NCBI GenBank assembly: GCA_003054695.1
Contig: QAZA01000007.1
Span: 1-64,000, forward strand
Reading direction: 5' to 3'
DNA length: 64,000 nucleotides
DNA from: Verrucomicrobia bacterium LW23
GTDB lineage: Bacteria; Verrucomicrobiota; Verrucomicrobiia; Methylacidiphilales; UBA1321
The notes under the pieces were generated by a model. That model was not told where the DNA came from. It saw only the letters and a program-made list of their open reading frames with translations, and did not search any database. Made by a program: the position numbers and the translations under genes. Position 1 is the stretch's first letter; every line of letters starts with the position of its first letter. Below are positions 50,426-60,000 of the stretch, piece after piece.

Positions 50426-53062
50426 ATGCCGACGTGCATCCCGCAGACTTCGCCCGTGAACGATTCCGCAACCGCCACGCAACACGCACCACCGCAGATA
50501 CTTACGCGGGATAAGCCTGCTACCGCCGAAGCCGCGCTTGCCCAGATGACCCTGGACGAAAAGGCCTCGCTCACCGCCGGTATCGACGCCTGGCATTTCT
50601 GCGGCGTCCCCCGCCTGGGCATTCCCGCCATGCGCGTTACGGACTGCGGGCACGGAGTGACCCTGTGCGGCGAGATTACCAGCCCGGCCACCTGTTTCCC
50701 CACGGCTATCGGCATGGCCGCCACCTGGAATGTGGAACTGCTGGAGCGCGCCGGACAGGTCATTGGCCGCGAGACGCGGGCGCTTTCCTGCGGCATGTTG
50801 CTGGGGCCCAAGGTCAACCTGCATCGCCATCCCCTCAACGGTCGCAGCTACGAGACTTTTTCCGAGGACCCCTGGCTGGCCGGCATTCTGGGCGCGGGCG
50901 TTATTCGCGGCATTCAATCTCAGGGCGTGGCTGCGTGCGTTAAGGCGATGGTGGCCAACAACCAGCAGCGCGATCAGACTTATGGCAGCTCGGATGTCGA
51001 CGAGCGCACGCTGCGCGAGATTTACCTGCGCGTTTTTGAGATTGCCGTGCGCCGCGGGCAGCCGAGTGCCATCATGACAGCCTACAACAAGCTGAACGGC
51101 ATCCCGTCGTCGGAAAGCGCGTGGCTGATTAAAGGTGTGATTAAAAGCGACTGGGCCTTCCCCGGCCTGGTTGTGTCCGACTGGCGTGCCGTGCACACGC
51201 AGCACGTCTACGCCGGCGGGCTGGATCTGGAGATGCCCGGCCCCGGCAAGTTCCTCAACCGCGCCGCGGTGCTCCACGCCCTTAAGGAGGGCATGCTTAC
51301 GGAGGCGGACCTGGACGACAAGGCGCTGCGCATTCTGCGCACGCTCATCGCCTTTGCGCCGCCGGCCGGCGCAATCGGCATTCTCGATATGCCTGCGCAA
51401 GAAGGAGATGCGAAGCCGCCCGGGCTGGATACGCCGGAAAACCGCGCCCTTGCCCTGGAGGTAGCGCAGGAGTGCGTCGTGCTGCTCAAAAATGAGCGCG
51501 AGATGCTACCCATCAACCCGGCAACCATTCGGCGCATCCTCGTTACCGGGCCCAACGCCGCGGAGGCGCGCCTGGGCGGCGGGGGCAGCGCTGCCGTCGC
51601 GCCGTTTTACAGCATCAGCCCGCTCGAGGGCATCCGCGAAGTGTGTGCGGCGCTGGAAAGCGAGGGCGCGCCGCACATCCAGATTGAGTACCAGGAGGGC
51701 TGCGCGCTGGTAGGCACGATGGAGCCGATTCGCAGCGAATTTTTGCGCGCCGCCGACAGGGATGGCTTGAGCGAAACGGTCGGGTTGCGCGCGGAGTTCT
51801 TCAACCAGATGGAGCCCGAGGGCGAGCCGGACGTGACGGCTCGTGCCGGGCACATCGACTATTCGTGGGGCTGGGCCGCGCCAACACCGGGCATCCGCAA
51901 GGGCGCTTTTGCGGTGCGTTACTCGGGCCATATCCTGCCGCCCGTTACCGGCAACTACCGGCTGGGCATCTACGCGCAGGAAGGATGCATACGAGTTGCC
52001 ATAGACGGCGAAGTGGTTGTCAACGAATGGGATAGCGACAACGGCGACGGCAATTTCGAGGCAAAATTTCAGACCAGATACGTCACGTTTGAGCGGGCGT
52101 TTACCGCCGGCCGCCCCGCCACGCTTGTGGTGGAGTACGGCAAGCGCGCCGCCAAGGCCGGTTTGCGTCTGGAATGGGAGATCCCCGGCACCGACAGCCC
52201 GATCGACAAAGCGGTGCGTGCCGCCCGCGAAGCCGACGCCGTCATTGTATGCGCCGGCCTCTCCAACCTGTTTGAGGGCGGCGGCCACGATCGAAGCGAC
52301 ATCGACTTACCCGCTGCGCAGCAACGACTTATCGGCGCTCTCGCGGCAGCGAATCCCCGCACCGTTGTGGTGCTGAACAACGGCGGCGTGCTGGCCGCGC
52401 CCTGGGAGCCCGGTGTTGCCGCCCTGCTGGACGCCTGGTACCCCGGCCAGGAAGGCGGCCGCGCGATTGCCCGCATTCTGTTTGGCCTTGCAAACCCCAG
52501 CGGTCGCCTGCCGGATACGATGCCGCGCCGCCTGGAGGATCACGCGTCCGTGCACAACTATCCCGGTGATGGAGAACGAGTTGTGTATGAGGAGGGCCTC
52601 AACGTTGGGTACCGCCACTTTGACGCCGCGGGCATCGAGCCGCATTATCCGTTCGGCTTTGGCCTCAGCTACACCAGCTTCACCATCTCCGCCCCCCGCC
52701 TTTCGCATGCGCAAGTGCTTGTCAGCAAGCTGGATAGCGAGACGGATGGAGAGCCAGCCGTGCGGGTTACCACAACCGTCCGCAACACAGGGCCGCGGGC
52801 CGGGAGCGAGGTTGTTCAGCTGTATATCGGCTACCCGCGGGATGCCGGGCTTTTGCCGCGCCCGGTTCGGGAGCTTCGCGCCTTCCGCAAGGTCAGGCTG
52901 GAGCCCGGCGAGACGGTGGAAGTTAGCTTTCCCCTTGGTGCGGAGGAGTTTGCGCATTGGGATGCGGCGGCATCGGCATGGAAAGTTGCGCCCGGCGACT
53001 ACGAGATCTTGGCGGGCCGGCATTCCCGTGATCTGTCGTCGGTGGTGCTGACCCTGACCTGA
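50426..53062 (+). CDS. Glycoside hydrolase family 3 beta-glycosidase with PA14 insert
   Basis: 878 aa. No signal peptide, so probably cytosolic and acting on imported oligosaccharides. Order: GH3 N-terminal barrel (about 40-300) with KVNLHRHPLNGRSYETFSED and nucleophile D252 in GLVVSDWRAVH; GH3 C-terminal domain (about 350-690) interrupted at about 455-590 by a PA14 module (LRAEFFNQMEPEG..YSGHILPPVTGNYRLGIYAQEG), the arrangement of Kluyveromyces-type and other bacterial beta-glucosidases; then an Fn3-like domain (about 760-870, TVRNTGPRAGSEVVQLYIG). The acid/base loop reads FEGGGHDRSDIDLP, with one Glu where many relatives have two. It diverges from the epimerase gene behind a candidate LacI operator. 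It removes terminal beta-linked sugars; specificity cannot be read from sequence. Confidence 0.95.
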   Translation: MPTCIPQTSPVNDSATATQHAPPQILTRDKPATAEAALAQMTLDEKASLTAGIDAWHFCGVPRLGIPAMRVTDCGHGVTLCGEITSPATCFPTAIGMAATWNVELLERAGQVIGRETRALSCGMLLGPKVNLHRHPLNGRSYETFSEDPWLAGILGAGVIRGIQSQGVAACVKAMVANNQQRDQTYGSSDVDERTLREIYLRVFEIAVRRGQPSAIMTAYNKLNGIPSSESAWLIKGVIKSDWAFPGLVVSDWRAVHTQHVYAGGLDLEMPGPGKFLNRAAVLHALKEGMLTEADLDDKALRILRTLIAFAPPAGAIGILDMPAQEGDAKPPGLDTPENRALALEVAQECVVLLKNEREMLPINPATIRRILVTGPNAAEARLGGGGSAAVAPFYSISPLEGIREVCAALESEGAPHIQIEYQEGCALVGTMEPIRSEFLRAADRDGLSETVGLRAEFFNQMEPEGEPDVTARAGHIDYSWGWAAPTPGIRKGAFAVRYSGHILPPVTGNYRLGIYAQEGCIRVAIDGEVVVNEWDSDNGDGNFEAKFQTRYVTFERAFTAGRPATLVVEYGKRAAKAGLRLEWEIPGTDSPIDKAVRAAREADAVIVCAGLSNLFEGGGHDRSDIDLPAAQQRLIGALAAANPRTVVVLNNGGVLAAPWEPGVAALLDAWYPGQEGGRAIARILFGLANPSGRLPDTMPRRLEDHASVHNYPGDGERVVYEEGLNVGYRHFDAAGIEPHYPFGFGLSYTSFTISAPRLSHAQVLVSKLDSETDGEPAVRVTTTVRNTGPRAGSEVVQLYIGYPRDAGLLPRPVRELRAFRKVRLEPGETVEVSFPLGAEEFAHWDAAASAWKVAPGDYEILAGRHSRDLSSVVLTLT

Positions 53063-53284
53063 TGAGAAGGCGAATTGAGTGCTGTGATCGTGTGTAGCAC
53101 AAAAAGAATACGCGATTTTTCGTGAATATCTTTGCTGGTGGAGGAGGAAAGAACTCTGCTTTCACTTGTGCGTTTTCGCCCAAACTGCCATGCTGCCTGA
53201 TGCGTGAACAATCCTTCCCACTACGCTAAAGGGAAGCCCGCCGCTTTCTCGGGGAGGGGAGGGGCGACACGTTTTCCGCGCGAC

Positions 53285-56200
53285 ATGCCACTTACGCCGC
53301 TTACCGGCCGCAACACCGAGGTAGACCTGCTCACCGACCGTTGGGAGCTGGCCCGTGACGGGTTTGGGCAGGTTGTACTGCTCTCCGGGGAGGCCGGTCT
53401 GGGGAAGTCGCGGCTTGTAGATACAACACGGCAGCTCGTCTTCTCCGACGACAACGCCAGCGCCGCCCCGGCCCTTCGCCACGATTCCGCCGACCCAGGT
53501 GTGCCCCCCGCTGAGCGCGGCGATGCTCGCGCGCCCGGCGCGGCCGATCCTTCGGGACTGCTTATAGAGGGCTTGCGCTCGCCTGTGATCGAATGGCGCT
53601 GCTCGGAGCAGTTCCAGAGCACCGGCCTCCACCCCCTCGCCGATTGCCTCCATCGCTTGCTCGAGTTTACTTCGGAGGACTCTCCCGCCGCCCGTTTCGA
53701 CCGCCTGGCCGCTTACCTGGACGCTTGCGGCATGGGGCGGCGCGAGGTGGTGGCGCTGTTCGCCAAACTTTTGTTTCTGCCTCCGGATGAACGCTTTCCG
53801 TCGGCCGGCCTCTCCCCGGTGCGCGAGCGCGAGGAGACCTTCCGCGCCGTTCGCGAGTGGCTGAGCGCCTGTGCCGCGCAACGGCCGCTCCTGTTCGTGG
53901 TGGAGGATTTGCACTGGATCGACGCCTCCAGCCTGGAATTTCTCAGCCAGCTTGTCGGCGACGGCATGCGCGACCGGATGCTGATCCTCATGACGTTCCG
54001 CCCGGAGTTTCGCGTGCCATGGCCGCATGTGCCTCAGCAGACGACACTTGTGCTCAATCGCTTTACCCGGCGCCAGGTGGCGGAGGTGATGCGAAAAAGT
54101 GCCGGCGGCGCGCTTCCGGACCAGCTTGTCGCCCAGATTTACCAGCGCACTGGCGGCGTTCCCCTTCTGGTGGAGGAGTTTACGCGGATGGTGCACGAAT
54201 CCGCCATCTTCGACGTTACGGCGGGAACCGAAATTCCCTCCACGCTGCAACAGCTGATTATGGCGCGGCTGGACAAGATGTCGAGCAACCGCGAGGTAGC
54301 GCATTTTGCCGCCACGCTGGGCCGCGAGTTCCAGTACGACATGCTGGCCGCGGTGGTGAGTGTGGACGAAGTGACTCTGCAGGAAGAACTTGCGAAGCTG
54401 GCCGGGGCGGAGATTCTTTTCAGTAAAGGCCAGCCGCCGCGCTGTGCGTACCACTTCAAGCACGCCCTGCTGGAGGAGGCGCTGCGCAATGCGCTGGAGG
54501 AAGCCCAGCGCAGGGAATTTCACCAGCGCGTGGCGGAGACGATGGAGGAGCGTTTTCCCCTGGCCGCCACCACGCAGCCGGAGCTGCTGGCGCTCCACTT
54601 TACCGAGGCGGGCGTCCTCGACAAAGCGGTGCACTACTGGCTGGCAGCCGGCCGTATCTCACTGGAGCGCTTTGCCAATGAGGAAGCGGTGCGCCAACTG
54701 GGCCGCGGCCTGGAGCTTTTGCTGAAGCAGCCGGAAAGTCCCGCGCGTAACGTGCTGGAGCTTAGCCTGTTAGGACCGCTGGGCACGGCCTACATCGCAG
54801 CGCGCGGATATGCCTCGCCGGAGGTGGGGCCCATTTTTAAACGCGCACGAACGCTGGCCGCTTTGGGTGGTAATACGATAGAGGCTTTTGTTACACTGCG
54901 CGGACATTTTGCGTATCATATTGTGCATGGCGATTTTGTGCTCTGCACCGAACTTGCAGCCGAAGCGATGCGCCTTGCCGAAGAAATGGACGATGAGCCC
55001 GGCATGCTGATGGAAGCGCTTTTCCTGAAAGGACTTACGCATCTCTATCGCGGCGATTTTGCAGAAGCTCAACGGTGCTGCTCCCGCGCCCTTGTGGAGC
55101 TGGACGACCGCGAGCGCACCGCCTACTGGGCGGCCTTTACCGGCGAGGATTCCGGCGTCACGCATCGGTGCTATCTTGCTTTGGCTCAATGGCATCTGGG
55201 ATTTCCGGAGAAAGCGATCGCGACCGGCCGCGAGGCCCGGCGCCTTGCCGACAGGCTGCAGCATCCTTTTTCGCTCACCTATGCGCTGCATCACATCGGC
55301 TGGCTGAATCAGCACCTGCGCCGCGGATTTGAAGCGCAGGCCGCCGGCGAGGAAGAGATGCAAGTTGCTGCGGATCAAGGCTTTCAGTTCTGGCACTCCA
55401 CGGGTACCCTGTACTGCGGCGCCGGCTTGCTCCTCCGCGGCCGGCTGGAGGAGGGGATGCGCCTTTTCCAGAAGGGCCTGGACGCCTATCGCGCCACCGG
55501 CGCCCGGCTCGGCCTGCCATATTACCTCAGCATTCTCGGCGACGCCCAGCAGCGGGTGGGCCGCTACGACGACGCGCGGCGATCCTTTGAGGATGCCCTC
55601 AAGCTTGTCTCCGAGAGCGAGGAGCGCTTTCAGGAGGCGGAAATCCACCGCCTGCGCGGCGAGTTGTATCTTGTTGCGGGAGAAGATGAAGTATCGGCGC
55701 AGGCCTGCTTTTTGCGTGCCACACGCATCGCCCGCCACCAGGGAAGCCGCGCCTGGGAGCTGCGCGCCACCATCAGCCTGGCCCGCCTGTGGTACCGGCA
55801 GGAGCGCAAGGACGAAGCCAACATGGTGCTGACCACCGCGCTGAGCCACTATACGGAGGGCCATAACACGCCCGACCTGCGCGACGCCGCGGCCCTCCTC
55901 AAGTCGTGGGAGCACGACAAGATGCGCGACGAGTTTGCCGCCGGCGTCAAGTACGTGCGCGAGTGCCTGCCCGCGCCCATGACCGGCCCCGTGGCGGTGG
56001 ACTGGCGCTACATCCCGTCCTCCACCCTGGGCGGCGATGCGATTGGCTACAGGTGGCTTACCGACGTCCGGCTTGCGATCTATCTTATTGATGTGACGGG
56101 ACATGGCCTGGATTCCGCGCTTTTGGCAGTCACCATCACCAACGTCATCCGCAGCGGCTCCCTGGCCGGCGCTGATCTCTCGCGGCCGGAGCAAGTGCTT

Positions 56201-56668
56201 GCGGCGCTGAATGATGCGTTCCAGGGCTCGCAGCACGGCTACAAATTCTTCACCATCTGGTACGGCGTTTACGAGACGTCATCGCGCACGCTCACGTGGG
56301 CGGGCGGCGGCCATCACTCCAGCGTCATTTTGCCGCCGGAGCCGCTGAACGCGGCGGAAAAGCGCCAGCCCCTTTTGCTGCCCAGTACCGGCCCGCTGAT
56401 GGGCATGATGACGGGCATGACATTCACCTCCAGCCAGGTAACGGTGCCCCGCGATGCCCGGTTGTTTATCTTTAGTGACGGCGTTTTCGAGATCCGTGGT
56501 ATCGATAGTGATACGATGTGGGACATTGAAGGATGCATCGCTTACATCAATCAGCTGGACCCTGGAAAAGGTTCCGCCATGGACTCGCTTATCGCCAAGG
56601 CCCGCGAGCTTAGAGGCTCCACCCAGCTGGAGGACGACTTCTCGATTATCGAAGCGCGGCTGGAGTAA
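53285..56668 (+). CDS. AAA+ ATPase / TPR / SpoIIE-type PP2C phosphatase fusion
   Basis: 1127 aa from ATG 53285, where the conserved LTGRNTEVDLL start of the ATPase lies; a GTG at 53204 would add 27 unremarkable residues. Domains: AAA_16/STAND-type ATPase (about 5-330) with Walker A SGEAGLGKSRL, Walker B LLFVVEDLHWID and the GGVPLLVEEF motif; a TPR superhelix (about 420-850); a C-terminal SpoIIE-like phosphatase (about 880-1127) with GGDAIGY, IDVTGHGLDSAL, FIFSDGVFE and DDFSI, which supply the metal-binding Asp residues. This ATPase-TPR platform is usually seen attached to adenylate cyclases or kinases; here the output is a Ser/Thr phosphatase, typical of partner-switching pathways. No anti-sigma factor or antagonist gene is next to it. 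Confidence 0.9.
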   Translation: MPLTPLTGRNTEVDLLTDRWELARDGFGQVVLLSGEAGLGKSRLVDTTRQLVFSDDNASAAPALRHDSADPGVPPAERGDARAPGAADPSGLLIEGLRSPVIEWRCSEQFQSTGLHPLADCLHRLLEFTSEDSPAARFDRLAAYLDACGMGRREVVALFAKLLFLPPDERFPSAGLSPVREREETFRAVREWLSACAAQRPLLFVVEDLHWIDASSLEFLSQLVGDGMRDRMLILMTFRPEFRVPWPHVPQQTTLVLNRFTRRQVAEVMRKSAGGALPDQLVAQIYQRTGGVPLLVEEFTRMVHESAIFDVTAGTEIPSTLQQLIMARLDKMSSNREVAHFAATLGREFQYDMLAAVVSVDEVTLQEELAKLAGAEILFSKGQPPRCAYHFKHALLEEALRNALEEAQRREFHQRVAETMEERFPLAATTQPELLALHFTEAGVLDKAVHYWLAAGRISLERFANEEAVRQLGRGLELLLKQPESPARNVLELSLLGPLGTAYIAARGYASPEVGPIFKRARTLAALGGNTIEAFVTLRGHFAYHIVHGDFVLCTELAAEAMRLAEEMDDEPGMLMEALFLKGLTHLYRGDFAEAQRCCSRALVELDDRERTAYWAAFTGEDSGVTHRCYLALAQWHLGFPEKAIATGREARRLADRLQHPFSLTYALHHIGWLNQHLRRGFEAQAAGEEEMQVAADQGFQFWHSTGTLYCGAGLLLRGRLEEGMRLFQKGLDAYRATGARLGLPYYLSILGDAQQRVGRYDDARRSFEDALKLVSESEERFQEAEIHRLRGELYLVAGEDEVSAQACFLRATRIARHQGSRAWELRATISLARLWYRQERKDEANMVLTTALSHYTEGHNTPDLRDAAALLKSWEHDKMRDEFAAGVKYVRECLPAPMTGPVAVDWRYIPSSTLGGDAIGYRWLTDVRLAIYLIDVTGHGLDSALLAVTITNVIRSGSLAGADLSRPEQVLAALNDAFQGSQHGYKFFTIWYGVYETSSRTLTWAGGGHHSSVILPPEPLNAAEKRQPLLLPSTGPLMGMMTGMTFTSSQVTVPRDARLFIFSDGVFEIRGIDSDTMWDIEGCIAYINQLDPGKGSAMDSLIAKARELRGSTQLEDDFSIIEARLE

Positions 56669-56722
56669 AGCGTAAGCATTAAGTGCCGTCGCGCAAGCCA
56701 TTGATGATAAAAAACTTACGCT
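56669..56722. repeat. Inverted repeat between convergent genes
   Basis: Eight-base arms AGCGTAAG (56669-56676) and CTTACGCT (56715-56722) are separated by 38 bases and sit directly after the phosphatase-fusion stop and before the tonB-like stop. It could be part of a two-way transcription end, but the loop is long and there is only a short A-run (AAAAAA) beside the second arm. Confidence 0.3.
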
Positions 56723-56749
56723 GCCTTATGGCGGCCTGCGCGGCGCGCT

Positions 56750-58195
56750 TTACCCCTTCAGGCGAAAGCGCACGGGAACAGTAAAGGTAGGCGGCGCGGG
56801 CGCACGCAGGCGCCAGCGGCTGACGGCGTTCACAGCCGCTGCGTCCAGCAGAGAGAAACCGGAACTGCGGGCCACACGCACACTAATCACGCGGCCGTCC
56901 GGGCTGGCCGTGCCGGTGAGCAGCACCACGCCCTCCTGGTTGGCGCGGCGGGCGGCGTCCGGGTAAGCGGGCGACGGATTGAACGCGTAGCTGGCGTATT
57001 TGGCGGTGCCGCCGGTGCCCTGGCGTTGCATCCCTGTGCCGCCGGCTTCGCCTTCGGCGCCGGTACCGGGCTTCGCTTCGTCGCCTTTGCGGCCGGTCTG
57101 GCCGCGTGCTCCGGCGGTTGTCGTGGAGCCCTGGCCATTGCCGGACTTACGGGGATCGGGGGCGGGCGCGGCAGGTTTGGGCGCCGCGGGCTTGGGCTCG
57201 GGGGCCTGAGCAACCGGCTGGGGCTTGGGTTTCGGGCGCGGCTTGGGTGCCTGCTGGGCGACTTGCACGGGCTGCTCGGGCTTCGGTTCTTCCTTCGGCG
57301 GCTCGAGGGTCTCGGGCATGGTCACTACAGCATCGGGGGGGGCGGGAAGGTCAACGGAGAGCATCGGCGCGATGGGCGCGATCGGCTCCACGCTCAGCTC
57401 CGGCTCGGGTTCGTTGCTCAGCGCTTCGGTAACGGTGGTGGGCTGCGGAATCTCCGGCATCGGTGGCGTTGGAGCGTCCGGCATCGGTACATCTGGCTGG
57501 GGTGGAACGGGTTCCGTCATTGCCTCTTCGGCGGGCGGAGGCTCGTCGGCCACCATTTCCGGCAGGGGATCGGGCGTCACGGCCATCTCTCCGGGGGCGG
57601 GGGGCACGTCGGTTTCGACGCCTTCGGCTTCCACGCTTTCGCCCACACTGCCAAAATCGGCATTCACGCCAATCGTTTCAAAGATTGCTTCGCCGCGGAT
57701 CGTCAGCAGCACGATATCCCATATAACCAGGGCCAGTGCGGTGTGCACTAAAACGGCCAGCAAAAGGGAGCGATGCACCAGCGTCACGCTGCGCAAAAGC
57801 ATCCGTGCTTTGACGCTGAACGGGAGGTTCTGTCCCGCGGCGTCGGCCGGGGCATCCGGGGCGGAAGTGGTTGCTGCTGCAAGGCCGGCCGCAGGTGCGG
57901 TTGCGGGCGCCTCGCCGTTGGAACCAGGCTTGGCATCCTTCCGGGCGGGGGAAGCCTCGCTGTCCGGGGCCTTGGCTTCCGAGGCCTTACCGTTCTTGTC
58001 TGCGGCGTGCGATTCATCGCAGCAGCCGCAGGGCAGCGAGGGGTTTGTCTCTTCCGCGAGCTGGCCGTGGCGGGCGGCGGCTGCATCCGGGGTTTTGCTT
58101 GATTCGCTGCTTTTGCTCTCGTTGGTGCTCTCGCGGCCGGGGCGGCCGGTATCGTCCTTCACTTGTACATCTCGGGCAGTGTCGGTCGACTCCAT
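56750..58195 (-). CDS. TonB-family energy-transducing protein with cytosolic Cys-cluster extension
   Basis: 481 aa from ATG 58195, fixed by a strong AAAGGAG ribosome site 5 bases upstream; the frame stays open to 58663 but that part is not protein-like. An unusual cytosolic N-terminus of about 140 residues, charged and Ala/Ser-rich, carries C56, C58 and C59 in SLPCGCCDESH. One transmembrane helix (about 143-166, LLLAVLVHTALALVIWDIVLL) is followed by a long Pro/Glu/Lys-rich periplasmic spacer and a TonB C-terminal domain (about 400-481, AYPDAARRANQEGVVLLTGTASPDGRVISV). TonB couples the proton motive force to outer-membrane transporters through ExbB/ExbD; neither ExbBD nor a TonB-dependent receptor is in the window. 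The N-terminal Cys cluster is not part of classic TonB. Confidence 0.88.
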   Translation of the reverse strand: MESTDTARDVQVKDDTGRPGRESTNESKSSESSKTPDAAAARHGQLAEETNPSLPCGCCDESHAADKNGKASEAKAPDSEASPARKDAKPGSNGEAPATAPAAGLAAATTSAPDAPADAAGQNLPFSVKARMLLRSVTLVHRSLLLAVLVHTALALVIWDIVLLTIRGEAIFETIGVNADFGSVGESVEAEGVETDVPPAPGEMAVTPDPLPEMVADEPPPAEEAMTEPVPPQPDVPMPDAPTPPMPEIPQPTTVTEALSNEPEPELSVEPIAPIAPMLSVDLPAPPDAVVTMPETLEPPKEEPKPEQPVQVAQQAPKPRPKPKPQPVAQAPEPKPAAPKPAAPAPDPRKSGNGQGSTTTAGARGQTGRKGDEAKPGTGAEGEAGGTGMQRQGTGGTAKYASYAFNPSPAYPDAARRANQEGVVLLTGTASPDGRVISVRVARSSGFSLLDAAAVNAVSRWRLRAPAPPTFTVPVRFRLKG

Positions 58196-58843
58196 GACGG
58201 CTCCTTTGGTTTCCCGCGCGGACGCTAAGGCTGTTTCCGCAGAGGCGAGCTCTCCTTGTGGGCCTGTATTGCGATGCTTGTGATCGGCCTTTTGGGTTGC
58301 GGAGGTGTTGCGTGCGGTCGAGGAGGGCCTTCGCGATTTCGCAGTAATACTCATTCTGGGTGTGGCTGGGGAAGTGCCCGGAAAGTGTGTGGGCTCCGGA
58401 CGCGGAATCTTGCCGCCATGCGCGGCGTTGGGGTGGACCCACAGTGGCGGCCGGCAAAAAGCCGAAAAGAAATTCCCTTCAACTGCCGCACCCCGAAGGT
58501 AATCGGGGTTGTGTGAGATCCGCGCCGCAGCAATGTGATAGTATGGGGCGCCGACGCGCAGGAACAGGTCTTTGCTTTTCAGGTTGCACAGTAGCTTTTC
58601 TAATTGTGCAGGAGAAGGCGGAACGTTGTCGTTCGGTTGCTGAATGCTGACGGAAGATTGCAAAGCTTATTACATGCAAATGCGTTATAAGTCCTAGTCG
58701 CCCGCGATACTTGCATGGTCAAGCTTTGCGTTCTTCTGCCCATCCCGTCCGAATCGTTCCGGAGCAGGTAAAAAATCGACTCGCGTTTACCCCATTTCCG
58801 GGTTATACAGGATGGCATCTCCGCCGATTGCGGATTTTGCCTC
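58196..58843. other. Divergent promoter region between the tonB-like gene and lpxD
   Basis: 648 bases without a supported gene. It carries the AAAGGAG ribosome site of the tonB-like gene at its left end and a small inverted repeat TGCACA...TGTGCA (about 58584-58609, 14-base spacer). The right end (about 58650-58700) is less GC-rich than its surroundings and may hold the lpxD promoter. No confident -10/-35 pair was found. Confidence 0.35.
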
Positions 58844-59920
58844 ATGAAACTTTCCGATCTTGCCAAAGAACTGGGCGGCCAGTACGAGGGTACGCCCGAC
58901 CCGGATATCCAAAGTGTTGCAGGCGTTGCATTTGCATCGGCCGGCCAGCTTACTTTTTTGAGCAGCCCAACGTATCTTCCGCAGGTGCGGGAGACGAAGG
59001 CTTCGGCAGTGCTTGTCAAGCAACTGATCCCCGATGTTGTTGTCCCGCAGGTAGTTGTGGCTAATCCGTCGGCAGCCGCCACCAAAGCGACGGAAGTGCT
59101 GGGGATGAAGCGTCCCGAGCCGGCCGTTGGCGTGTCGCCCCGTGCCTCGGTGGCGGCAACCGCAAAAATCGGCAAGTCTGTGACTATCATGGACTTCGCG
59201 GTGATAGATGACAATGTGGAGATTGGCGATGGCACCGTGATTTATCCCGGCGTATACGTGGGCCCGGGCAGCAGAATCGGGCCGAAATGTCTGATTTACC
59301 CGAATGTGTCGATCCTTGACGGCACGCTGGTGGGCGCACGCGTCATTATCCACAGCGGCTCGGTGCTGGGCAGCGACGGCTTCGGCGTCGACCTGGGGGC
59401 GGAGCCGACCAAGGTGCCGCAGCTGGGCGTTGTGGAGATTTGCGACGATGTGGAAATTGGCGCCTGCGTAACCATCGACCGCGCGCGGTTTGACCGCACG
59501 ATAATAGGCCGCGGCACCAAGATCGATAATCAGGTGCAAATAGCTCACAATGTGCGGGTTGGGGAGAATTGCGTGTTGGTGGCCCAGGTGGGCGTGGCCG
59601 GCAGTACGGAGCTGGGGCGCAACGTGGTGCTGGCAGCCAAAGTCGGCGTCAACAGCCATATCAAAGTGGCTGATAATGTGATGGTTGCGGCGACAAGCGC
59701 GATCAAGGCCACGATCCCCAACAGCGGGCCGTATGGGGGCATCCCCGCGGTGCCGCTGAACGAGTGGCACCGCCAAATGGGCAATATCTCCAACCTGGGC
59801 AAAATGCGTAAGAAATTGCAGGACGTGATGTTACGTGTGGAAGCGCTGGAGCGCCTGCTTCTTGCCAGCACCGCCGCGCCGGTAGATGACGTTATCGACG
59901 GGACTGAACCTCCCGTGTGA
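58844..59920 (+). CDS. lpxD: UDP-3-O-acylglucosamine N-acyltransferase LpxD
   Basis: 358 aa, normal length. The N-terminal uridine-binding domain (MKLSDLAKELGGQYEG, LTFLSSPTY) is followed by the left-handed beta-helix of hexapeptide repeats (about 95-280) with IHSGSVLGSDGFGVDLG, TIDRARFDRTIIGRGTKIDN and catalytic H235 in QIAHNVRVG (E. coli H239). The C-terminal helix RKKLQDVMLRVEALERLL supports trimerisation. LpxD adds the second 3-hydroxyacyl chain, from acyl-ACP, to UDP-3-O-acylglucosamine in lipid A synthesis, showing that the organism builds an LPS-type outer membrane. It stands alone here, away from lpxA, lpxB and fabZ. A small membrane protein gene follows after 80 bases. Confidence 0.95.
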   Translation: MKLSDLAKELGGQYEGTPDPDIQSVAGVAFASAGQLTFLSSPTYLPQVRETKASAVLVKQLIPDVVVPQVVVANPSAAATKATEVLGMKRPEPAVGVSPRASVAATAKIGKSVTIMDFAVIDDNVEIGDGTVIYPGVYVGPGSRIGPKCLIYPNVSILDGTLVGARVIIHSGSVLGSDGFGVDLGAEPTKVPQLGVVEICDDVEIGACVTIDRARFDRTIIGRGTKIDNQVQIAHNVRVGENCVLVAQVGVAGSTELGRNVVLAAKVGVNSHIKVADNVMVAATSAIKATIPNSGPYGGIPAVPLNEWHRQMGNISNLGKMRKKLQDVMLRVEALERLLLASTAAPVDDVIDGTEPPV

Positions 59921-60000
59921 CATCTTCCCCGCCGTCGGATGTCCTGGGGGAGCGATGTCCCCGAGGGTCCTGCCGCCCGCATGCTTTAACTGAGACGTAA

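Noticed and set aside
53070..53130. Hairpin GTGCT...AGCAC after the GH3 gene as a terminator
   Set aside because: The stem is only five bases, the loop is long and no T-run follows on the plus strand.
53162..54634. Minus-strand frame of 490 codons under the ATPase fusion gene
   Set aside because: Overlaps Walker A and Walker B coding on the plus strand; Arg/His/Leu-rich without any motif.
54770..56236. Minus-strand frame of 488 codons under the TPR and phosphatase region
   Set aside because: Antisense shadow; the plus-strand TPR and SpoIIE motifs are continuous.
58196..58663. N-terminal extension of the tonB-like frame
   Set aside because: The sequence is not protein-like, and a strong AAAGGAG site fixes the start at 58195.
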